A program made the translations under genes and the position numbers. Below the pieces are notes generated by a model. That model worked only from the letters and a program-made list of their open reading frames with translations, made no database searches and was not told where the DNA came from. 36,363 nt of DNA, taken from the IMG/VR virus record IMGVR_UViG_3300021130_000008, positions 1-36,363 of that record. One strand, given 5' to 3'. How positions within the stretch are numbered: position 1 is the first letter of the stretch; every line of letters starts with the position of its first letter. This document shows, in pieces, positions 15,087 through 20,940 of the stretch. The stretch is from a virus.

Positions 15087-16166
15087 TTACCCGATGTTTG
15101 TAAACCAATCTTTTATGTAACCATAGTTGCTGTTAGCTTCAATCTCTGATACAGGAATAGAAATGGAAGCATTGCTTGTTGGATTTCCATTCGCATCTAG
15201 ACCAGGAGTAATCTGTACATATTCTGCAATAGGAGAGTTGCCAGAAGTTGTAAAGGTTACGTTAGAGATTAAACCAGTATATATGTTGCTAAGTGAAACC
15301 GATGTCGTATTTACCGCGGTTACTGTTGTATTTGCTGGCAATCCTTGAACGTTTGCTGTAATCCTAGAACCAACATCGATAGAATCAATATCGGCATTTG
15401 TAAAGATTGTGTTACTGCCGTTACTGATTTTGCCAACAAAAGTATCGTTATCACCAGATACACGGAAGTTGATATCAACAGTATTGATGACGCCCTGTGT
15501 TGAGATTGGACCAAAGATATAGCCTTTGAGAACGAACTGAAGTTCCCAAATGATAGCATAGCGGTCATTGAAACTGGCTTCGTAAGTATCTTCATACTGA
15601 ATGTTTTTTAAAACAACAGGAATATCCATCACAATACCCATTTCTGGAATGAGATTGATCGCTGTTGTCCACTCTGGCTTGAAGAATGGCAAAATCTGTT
15701 CTACAATGCGACAAGCATCATCGGCGTTTCTAGCAAGAATCGATAGATCGATGTTGAAGTTATATGGAACAGGATTGTATTGATATCCAAGAATATTAGC
15801 ATTGTCTGTTAGATTTCTATTTTTACCGATGGTGTTTAGTTTACGACTCGAATCGTATTCAACACTTTTGATTTCAAAAGACATTCTAGGTAGAACCTGA
15901 TTGACCTGGCGTAGCAAGTCTGGGTTCTCTTGAAGTCGAACGAGATAACGATCTTTTGGACCATATGATAATGGCACTTTCAGAGTATCAACAGCATCTC
16001 CTGCCTCATTGACGCGATCAATGAGAATATCATTGAACAACGAACCAAACAGAACAATATACTTTCTGATACTGCCAAAATAAAAGTTGTTGCCAAAAAT
16101 AACACTTCTCCCGAATCGGTTTATATAAATATAGTTGTAGATCGCGGTGACTTGGCCGAAACCCAT
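15087..16166 (-). CDS. 15: Proximal tail sheath stabiliser / tail terminator gp15
   Basis: The protein matches T4 gp15 (272 aa): FYFGSIRKYIVLFGSLFND, VPLSYGPKDRYLVRL, VLPRMSFEIKSVEYD, YQYNPVPYNFNIDLSI and RIVEQILPFFKPEW. It caps the tail and contacts sheath and neck. From ATG 16166 it would be 359 aa, but homology begins only at IFGNNFYFGS (residue 23). There the DNA is ATT preceded by GGGAG at 7-nt spacing, so a 337-aa product from a non-canonical AUU start is a serious alternative. The first 22 codons overlap the leader of the antisense endonuclease gene. The C-terminal part contains a recurrent module (GLPANTTVTAVNTTSVSLS), which explains the extra length. Confidence 0.93.
   Translation of the reverse strand: MGFGQVTAIYNYIYINRFGRSVIFGNNFYFGSIRKYIVLFGSLFNDILIDRVNEAGDAVDTLKVPLSYGPKDRYLVRLQENPDLLRQVNQVLPRMSFEIKSVEYDSSRKLNTIGKNRNLTDNANILGYQYNPVPYNFNIDLSILARNADDACRIVEQILPFFKPEWTTAINLIPEMGIVMDIPVVLKNIQYEDTYEASFNDRYAIIWELQFVLKGYIFGPISTQGVINTVDINFRVSGDNDTFVGKISNGSNTIFTNADIDSIDVGSRITANVQGLPANTTVTAVNTTSVSLSNIYTGLISNVTFTTSGNSPIAEYVQITPGLDANGNPTSNASISIPVSEIEANSNYGYIKDWFTNIG
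15245..15434 (-). repeat. Recurrent beta-module inside gp15
   Basis: It runs from GKISNGSNTIF to NVTFTTSG, with the core GLPANTTVTAVNTTSVSLSN. It shares its pattern with modules in gp18 and four other virion proteins. Confidence 0.6.
16124..16131 (+). promoter_or_regulatory. Plus-strand late promoter for the antisense endonuclease gene
   Basis: The plus strand reads TATAAATA, 64 nt before the endonuclease ATG at 16196. It lies inside the 5' end of the gp15 reading frame and faces the gp15 promoter at 16216-16223. Confidence 0.75.
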
Positions 16167-16195
16167 CTACTCTAACGCTTTGAAGGAGCATCAGC

Positions 16196-16924
16196 ATGTA
16201 TTGTACATATATTACTATTTATATTGGCAACAAACTTCCTCCGTTCTATATCGGTTACAGCACGATATCCAAAATCAATAGTGGATATCATGGAACCGTT
16301 ACATCAAAAAAACACAAGAAAGTTTGGATTGAAGAGATGAAGCGAAATCCTTCATTTTTCAAAACCAAAATCATAAAAATATTTGATACAAGAGAATCTG
16401 CTATAAATCACGAATCTTATCTACACAAACACTTCAATGTAGATGTAAGTCCTATGTATATAAATGAAGCGATATCCAACATTCGTTGGAGAAATTCTGG
16501 TGGTTATAAACTTTCAGAAGAAACAAAACAAAAACAAAGAAATAGTTTTACTGTGGAAAGATTGTCTAAGATGTCAAGCGAAGCTTCAATCAGATGGTCT
16601 AATAAATCAGAAGAAGAAAAGGAAAATTGCAGAAAAAGATTTATGAAATATAGAGTAAATCCCAAATCACGAGAGGAAAACGATAGATATAAAGTTCCTA
16701 GAACAAATGACGAAAAGAATAGTATATCTATAGGAACAAAAGAAGCAATGAATAATCAAGAACTACGCGAACGTTTGTCAGAAAAAGCAAAGGCAAGATG
16801 CACAGACGAATGGAAAGCAGCTTCGGCAGATAGAAACAAACATAGAGTCTCTTGTGTTTTGTGTAGAAAAGAAATGGCCAGATGTGGCTTTCCTATGCAC
16901 TTTGCTAGAAAGCACAAAATCTAA
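16196..16924 (+). CDS. GIY-YIG homing endonuclease, only plus-strand gene
   Basis: The 242-aa protein has TIYIG and FYIGYS as GIY-YIG elements, the conserved Glu in INHESYL, and YINEA with the conserved Asn. NUMOD3-like helices follow (LSEETKQKQRNSFT). The C-terminus has a zinc finger: Cys220, Cys223, His235 and His240 (CVLC...HFARKH). AAGGAG lies 7 nt before the ATG. The gene is inserted antisense between gp14 and gp15: its TAA overlaps the gp14 TAG tail to tail by two bases, and its 5' end contains the gp15 late promoter. It is the only gene opposing the late transcription direction. Confidence 0.9.
   Translation: MYCTYITIYIGNKLPPFYIGYSTISKINSGYHGTVTSKKHKKVWIEEMKRNPSFFKTKIIKIFDTRESAINHESYLHKHFNVDVSPMYINEAISNIRWRNSGGYKLSEETKQKQRNSFTVERLSKMSSEASIRWSNKSEEEKENCRKRFMKYRVNPKSREENDRYKVPRTNDEKNSISIGTKEAMNNQELRERLSEKAKARCTDEWKAASADRNKHRVSCVLCRKEMARCGFPMHFARKHKI
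16216..16223 (-). promoter_or_regulatory. T4-type late promoter for gp15, inside the endonuclease ORF
   Basis: The minus strand reads TATAAATA, 50 nt upstream of gp15 ATG 16166. It is embedded in codons 7-10 of the plus-strand endonuclease gene. Confidence 0.75.
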
Positions 16925-17640
16925 ATGTCGTTCCCAAATGGATTAGTAACCGACCAGTCCACGAAGGTGTTTGCCAAAGCTACAAACTCTTCATTCTGTG
17001 TTGATGGATCGATTTCATCTAGAACAAAAGTTTCGTTGACAATATCATAACCAGCTTCGGTAATAAGATCGTAACTTGCTTCGGTGAGATACCAGAAGTT
17101 ACTGTCTGCCACTGAATAGTTCTGTTGGATCGAATCGATGTTTGCGATGCCAGTGTTGAACTGTTCCGAATCGTAGTTGAACTTCTCTAGCTGCAACTCA
17201 AAGTATTGTAGCGATCCAGTCTGGTAGAAGGATCTTTCATGTTCAACGAACTTGATTTCAAAAATACCAGTTGTGAATGGAAAGTAAACAAGATCACCTT
17301 CTTGTGGGCGAATCAAGTTGTATATGCTACCAATGTCTTGTGCGAACCTACGACGACTCACGGACAGCGTAAGTTTGTCTGCTACGTTTAGCCCGAACTT
17401 GCTGAGTAGATCGCCTTCACCTTGGAAACCTTCATAATCATTAATATACATTTCAAGTGGAATAGCCACGTTAAATGAAGACGTTGGTGCTTCATCAAAT
17501 AACTTATCAATATAGTTTGTTGTTCTCGGAAGATAATAGCAATCGATACCAAAAATCTGAATCATTTCGTCTGCTAGATTCTGTAGCAGATTCTGCTCAG
17601 GATTGTAATCAGAGTTTCGAAAGAAAAACGATGTCGGCAC
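16921..17640 (-). CDS. 14: Neck protein gp14
   Basis: The 239-aa protein resembles T4 gp14 (256 aa): IQIFGIDCYYLPRTTNYID, PLEMYINDYEGFQGEGDLLS, FGLNVADKLTLSVSRRRF, PQEGDLVYFPFTTGIFEIKF and FYQTGSLQYFELQLEKFNYD. With gp13 it forms the neck that closes the filled head and receives the tail. The start is a GTG at 17640 with AGGA (17650-17653) 9 nt upstream. This Shine-Dalgarno lies in one arm of a 16-bp inverted repeat, and the late promoter lies in the loop between the arms. Its stop overlaps that of the antisense endonuclease gene. Confidence 0.94.
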   Translation of the reverse strand: MPTSFFFRNSDYNPEQNLLQNLADEMIQIFGIDCYYLPRTTNYIDKLFDEAPTSSFNVAIPLEMYINDYEGFQGEGDLLSKFGLNVADKLTLSVSRRRFAQDIGSIYNLIRPQEGDLVYFPFTTGIFEIKFVEHERSFYQTGSLQYFELQLEKFNYDSEQFNTGIANIDSIQQNYSVADSNFWYLTEASYDLITEAGYDIVNETFVLDEIDPSTQNEEFVALANTFVDWSVTNPFGNDI

Positions 17641-17646
17641 TTTTGA

Positions 17647-17707
17647 TGATCCTAAAGATTGTTTTATGTTCTATTTATAGAATATCTATTGACAATCTTT
17701 AGGATCA
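17647..17707 (-). promoter_or_regulatory. 16-bp inverted repeat around gp14 late promoter and RBS
   Basis: TGATCCTAAAGATTGT (17647-17662) and its exact reverse complement (17692-17707) enclose a 29-nt loop. The loop holds TATAAATA, and the 3' arm of the minus transcript contains the gp14 Shine-Dalgarno AGGA. Read-through RNA would fold and hide the site. RNA started in the loop, near 17666, lacks the 5' arm. Confidence 0.85.
17672..17679 (-). promoter_or_regulatory. T4-type late promoter for gp14
   Basis: The minus strand reads TATAAATA, 32 nt before the gp14 GTG and within the loop of the inverted repeat. Confidence 0.85.
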
Positions 17708-17740
17708 GTGTATACTCAGTAATGTACTGTAAGATATAGG

Positions 17741-18445
17741 TTAGGTAGTATATCCAGCATCTATTAGTGTATTCCACTTTTCAGTGTTTGGTTTAGCCAT
17801 CTTTCTGATGCCATCTTTGTACAATGCTCGTCTGCCACTCATAGAATCTGATTGTTTCTTTTTTTGATCTTCACTCTTCGGAACATCTTTCATTCTATTA
17901 GAAACCGAAACTCTATGATTTTCAGATTTATTATACTCAATCATTCTTTCTCTGGATGCCTGTATATCCTCTTGTGTTTGAGGAGGAAGTATTCTTTTTG
18001 ACATCCCTATATTAAACTTTTCAATATATGAAGGATTGGATTTCTGTTCTAAAGCTTTTCTTCTTAGATTTTCTTTATGTTCTTTTGACTTAGCAATGCC
18101 TTTGCCCGTTGTGTTCTTTTGTATTTTGGTAAGAACTCCCTTTTCATAATCTATAAACTTTGCTGTGTTTCCACCATCTAATCCGTTCTCTTCTCTTAAG
18201 TTTGCCCATAGATCAGATTCAACTATATTATTTTCTTTTGAGAACTTTAAAGCAAACTCTGTCGCTTCATGTTGATTTGTGAAATGAAACGTTTCTAGCG
18301 TAATATGCTTTGCATTATGTTTGCTTAAGTGTGATTTCCAATAAACACCAGAACCGCCATATACATATGGATTATCTTGCTCTGTTTTGCCAAAATACTT
18401 TAAATCACAGTGGGAACATTGTTTGACGTATAGATAAATATTCAT
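17741..18445 (-). CDS. GIY-YIG homing endonuclease between gp13 and gp14
   Basis: The 234-aa protein starts at ATG 18445 (MNIYLYVKQ), chosen because GGAG lies 8 nt upstream and the GIY-YIG domain begins there. A longer frame from a TTG at 18502 has no such support. The core is IYLYVKQ and LKYFGKT, then PYVYGGSGVYWKSHLSKHN, a well-known phage GIY-YIG subfamily pattern, and WANLREENGLDGGN with the conserved Asn. The C-terminal half is basic, with NUMOD-like helices (GKGIAKSKEHKENLRRKALE). A structured leader and a TATAAGTA late-type box precede it. It lies upstream of the gp14 hairpin, so its mRNA would run into a masked gp14 RBS. Confidence 0.88.
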   Translation of the reverse strand: MNIYLYVKQCSHCDLKYFGKTEQDNPYVYGGSGVYWKSHLSKHNAKHITLETFHFTNQHEATEFALKFSKENNIVESDLWANLREENGLDGGNTAKFIDYEKGVLTKIQKNTTGKGIAKSKEHKENLRRKALEQKSNPSYIEKFNIGMSKRILPPQTQEDIQASRERMIEYNKSENHRVSVSNRMKDVPKSEDQKKKQSDSMSGRRALYKDGIRKMAKPNTEKWNTLIDAGYTT

Positions 18446-18469
18446 GCTGATTCTCCTGCATAGAGTTAG

Positions 18470-18501
18470 TGTGGGTGGATGCTCTAACATCGTGACCCAC
18501 A
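18470..18501 (-). repeat. Hairpin in the leader of the GIY-YIG gene
   Basis: TGTGGGT (18470-18476) pairs with ACCCACA (18495-18501), with an inner GATG/CATC pairing. The predicted late start (about 18498) falls in the first arm on the minus strand. Confidence 0.5.
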
Positions 18502-18503
18502 AC

Positions 18504-18511
18504 TACTTATA
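18504..18511 (-). promoter_or_regulatory. Probable late promoter variant for GIY-YIG gene
   Basis: The minus strand reads TATAAGTA, the same one-base variant as before gp20, in the 100-nt gap after gp13. Confidence 0.55.
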
Positions 18512-18545
18512 CAAATAGAAATCTTCAATCATATCACAGACGGGT

Positions 18546-19286
18546 TTATCCGATCATGTCCGCGCAAGGCAATGACCAAGTGGTATACATCTCTTGTTCT
18601 AGTCTATCAATCTCTTTTTGAGCATCATCTCTGATCTTATCACCGTTAAACTTGTTTCCACCTGGTAGATTGATACCTGTATACTTTGTTAAGTTGTCGC
18701 CCCATTGACGCTTGACTAGTGCAGCAGCATATTGTGTCAACCAACGATCTGACCATACTCCACCATATACGGTTGGATCAATGATCTGATATGCTTCAAC
18801 GATTAAGAAGCTTCCTGGTTGTACAATGTCCCAAGCCATATCTAGATATAGAATGTTGTTGTAACGATTGAAGCGAAGTGGCTGTTGACCGACTAGAAGC
18901 TGTTCAAGAAACTGAATATGCTGCATAGCAAGATAGTATGGTACCATCGTTGTAGCAGTCAAGTCATATAGATCGTTCAATGTGATCTGATAACGAATGT
19001 TGAACAGATTGTTTGATGATAATGATTCACCAACAGGGAATAGATTGACTGCACCAATGATGTTCGATGGTAGAGTGATATACTGATTTTCAATATCAGT
19101 TGGAGTTACCTGATACTTGTAATAGGTCTTTTCAGAACCTTCGAAGTGATAGTCCCAGAAGAATGTCAAAGCTTCATCAATACGATCAGAAACTTGATCG
19201 TCATCAACGTTGATATCAATAACAGGCGCACCTAGACGGCGAAGAATGTAATATTTAAATTCATCCCTATTAGTAGGTATTGACAT
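18546..19286 (-). CDS. 13: Neck protein gp13
   Basis: The 246-aa protein matches T4 gp13: EFKYYILRRLGAPVIDINVD, RIDEALTFFWDYHFEGSEKT, YITLPSNIIGAVNLFPV and TDRW-like WSDRWLTQYAAALVKRQWG. The C-terminus is helical (DAQKEIDRLEQEM). With gp14 it completes the head after packaging. The ATG at 19286 lies 17 nt inside the 3' end of the upstream endonuclease gene, with AGAGGA as RBS. Its first 23 codons are a recoded duplicate of a short ORF at 19884-19955, so the present start was created with the endonuclease insertion. Confidence 0.95.
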   Translation of the reverse strand: MSIPTNRDEFKYYILRRLGAPVIDINVDDDQVSDRIDEALTFFWDYHFEGSEKTYYKYQVTPTDIENQYITLPSNIIGAVNLFPVGESLSSNNLFNIRYQITLNDLYDLTATTMVPYYLAMQHIQFLEQLLVGQQPLRFNRYNNILYLDMAWDIVQPGSFLIVEAYQIIDPTVYGGVWSDRWLTQYAAALVKRQWGDNLTKYTGINLPGGNKFNGDKIRDDAQKEIDRLEQEMYTTWSLPCADMIG

Positions 19287-19887
19287 TTTCTATATTCCTC
19301 TTTGTCTTATACTTCTTGTTGTTTTCACCAACTTCTGGTCTAATCTTTCCGTGCATAGGATTATTAACGCCAGACATTCTTTCAGACATTTTACGTTTTC
19401 TTTCCTCTGACCATTTTGTTCCTTTCATAGGATTGTTGGTCAGTGCTTTTTGTCTTCTTTTTTCTATTATGTCCGGTCTTTTATTGAACTCTACAGTATC
19501 TGGTCTTTTTCTTCCATACATAGGATTCTTTTCACCTACGTGTTGTCCTGTTCTGGTTTTACTTATATTGCTTTTAACTTCTTCTGTAAATATGACAGCA
19601 CGACCGTCGTGTTTGTTTAACCACACATTATTGGTTTCTCTAATTTTCAATCTTCTTAAAACTTTATGTTCCCATTCTATAGAATCTTTAGCATCTTTGA
19701 ACGTTTTTCTTATCTCGAACTCAAAAGAATCGTCGCCATATTCTTTTCTTAGTGATTTAACGACATTAGAAGATGTGAAATACTTTGTCCAGAAATCGTC
19801 AGGATGACATCCTTCTTTATATCTTACACCATAATAGAACATATTTGTCGGTATATGATGTAGTAAGTAGGTATATGGTGTTGTCAT
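19270..19887 (-). CDS. GIY-YIG homing endonuclease inserted in the gp13 5' end
   Basis: The 205-aa protein has YTYLLHH and FYYGVRYKEGC as GIY-YIG elements, FTSSNVVKSLRKEYGDDSF, EIRKTFKDA, the conserved Glu in EWEHKVLRRL and the Asn in VWLNKHDG. At least three NUMOD3 repeats follow (NPMYGRKR, NPMKGTKWSEERKRKMSERM, NPMHGKIRPE). It is a close paralogue of the gene at 30403-31104. Its ATG overlaps the TGA of a 23-codon gp13-like leader (ATGA), and its last codons overlap the start of functional gp13. It therefore sits precisely within the gp13 gene after codon 23 of the leader copy. Confidence 0.92.
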   Translation of the reverse strand: MTTPYTYLLHHIPTNMFYYGVRYKEGCHPDDFWTKYFTSSNVVKSLRKEYGDDSFEFEIRKTFKDAKDSIEWEHKVLRRLKIRETNNVWLNKHDGRAVIFTEEVKSNISKTRTGQHVGEKNPMYGRKRPDTVEFNKRPDIIEKRRQKALTNNPMKGTKWSEERKRKMSERMSGVNNPMHGKIRPEVGENNKKYKTKRNIENVNTY

Positions 19888-19955
19888 ATAACAGGAGCGC
19901 CAAGTCTTCTGAGTAGATAGTATTTGAACTGTTCTCTTGAGTTTGGAACTGCCAT
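19884..19955 (-). pseudogene. Duplicated gp13 5' end (23-codon leader ORF)
   Basis: From ATG 19955 (RBS AGGAAG) it encodes MAVPNSREQFKYYLLRRLGA followed by PVI and a TGA at 19884-19886. It matches residues 1-23 of gp13 (MSIPTNRDEFKYYILRRLGAPVI) at 16 identical positions, yet 12 of those 16 use different codons. The TGA overlaps the endonuclease ATG. It is either the original gp13 start, cut off by the insertion, or a leader brought with it. It now probably serves to couple translation of the endonuclease. Confidence 0.85.
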
Positions 19956-19978
19956 TGCTTCTTCCTATTGTTTATTGT

Positions 19979-19986
19979 TATTTATG
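19979..19986 (-). promoter_or_regulatory. Probable late promoter for gp13 leader and endonuclease
   Basis: The minus strand reads CATAAATA, one base from consensus, directly after the stop of the cupin-like gene and 24 nt before the leader ATG. Confidence 0.55.
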
Positions 19987-20301
19987 TTATAACCATTGAC
20001 CAAGAAGATCATCAACATGTGGCATAGGATTACGATATAAGTTCAATATGACTGTATTGTCTTCTAGTGCTTTGATTTCGTGATGTTGTTTATCATCGGT
20101 GTAATATAAAAAATCTCCAGTATTGGCTTTATATAACCACTCTTTGTCTGGACCATATGCTTCTATACTGCCGTTGATAACAACTGTATCATGATAGTTC
20201 TTTGGTCCATGTTGATGCATCTCTAATACATCTTCAGCTTTTGCGAATACCATTTTTAGCCAATATACATTTTCATGTTTTTGGAATTGAGATTTGATCA
20301 T
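19987..20301 (-). CDS. Small cupin-like protein
   Basis: The 104-aa protein has a single cupin-like fold pattern: MHQHGPKNYHDTVVINGSIE (His29, His31, His37) as the first motif, and TGDFLYYTDDKQHHEIKAL (Gly62, Asp63, His73, His74) as the second. The histidines could bind a metal, but the classical GX5HXHX3-4EX6G motif is not perfect. It starts one base inside the stop of the glycine-rich gene (TAATG), so the two are coupled. It lies between the fibre genes and gp13, where no such gene exists in T4. A role in fibre assembly, host modification or small-molecule binding cannot be chosen from sequence. Confidence 0.6.
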   Translation of the reverse strand: MIKSQFQKHENVYWLKMVFAKAEDVLEMHQHGPKNYHDTVVINGSIEAYGPDKEWLYKANTGDFLYYTDDKQHHEIKALEDNTVILNLYRNPMPHVDDLLGQWL

Positions 20302-20939
20302 TATGAGTATGTAAAAGTAACTTGTCCAGCAGCACCAGCACCGCCTACGTTTCCGTTAGGATTACTAAAGTTACCGCCCGCACCACCACCACCTGGCGGA
20401 TTACCAGACGATCCTTTTGTAGTCTGAGTAGCGCCACCGTTAGGAGATGCCGCGCCATTTGATGTTTGTCCACCACCACCGCCGCCTGATGTATTAACGT
20501 CTCCTCCACTAGCTGTTCCTCCTGTGCCCTGAAATGCAGTACCAGATCCAGCAGCACCACCAGTGCCACCGTTTGCAGTCAGAGAGAAAGAAGTAGTAAA
20601 TGTATTCTGAGAAGATGTTGTCGTTCCTCCTGTGCCTCCAGCTGCGGAACTGCCGGCGCTACCAGCAGTTCCAACTGCATAGTTTAACGTTTGACCCCAG
20701 TTTGAAGAAGTTAGAGATATAGTTTTTTTTGAGTAAGCACCTGCTCCGCCGCCACCGCCAGGTTGAGTTATACAAATATTGCTACCATGACCACCACCAC
20801 CGCCAGCACCCCAAGTTTCAATAACTACTTGTGATGCTCCAGTAGGAATAGAATCAGTTCCACTGCCTGATGTGTATGTTCTTGTTACTGGCGGAAAGTA
20901 TTTCTTCGAACCAAGAAACGCCATCTGAATACCACTCAT
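20301..20939 (-). CDS. Glycine-rich tail-fibre adhesin-like protein, copy 1
   Basis: The 212-aa protein starts at ATG 20939 (MSGIQMAFLG), one base after the fibre stop and with GGAG in the end of the fibre gene. A short N-terminal part is followed by TYTSGSGTDSIPTGASQVVI and ETWGAGGGGG, then long Gly-rich runs (PGGGGGAGAY, SGGGGGGQTS, NPPGGGGAGGNF), ending QVTFTYS. The pattern resembles glycine-rich receptor-binding proteins at the tips of T-even fibres (gp38-like adhesins) and of many marine phages. It is paralogous to 24448-25098 and has the same position after a fibre gene. Tip binding to the host receptor is inferred. Confidence 0.7.
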   Translation of the reverse strand: MSGIQMAFLGSKKYFPPVTRTYTSGSGTDSIPTGASQVVIETWGAGGGGGHGSNICITQPGGGGGAGAYSKKTISLTSSNWGQTLNYAVGTAGSAGSSAAGGTGGTTTSSQNTFTTSFSLTANGGTGGAAGSGTAFQGTGGTASGGDVNTSGGGGGGQTSNGAASPNGGATQTTKGSSGNPPGGGGAGGNFSNPNGNVGGAGAAGQVTFTYS

Positions 20940-20940
20940 A

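Noticed and set aside
18446-18545. Possible duplicate 5' end or leader for gp14 upstream of the GIY-YIG gene, as seen at gp13
   Set aside because: The only short ORF there (MIEDFYLYK) does not resemble the gp14 N-terminus.
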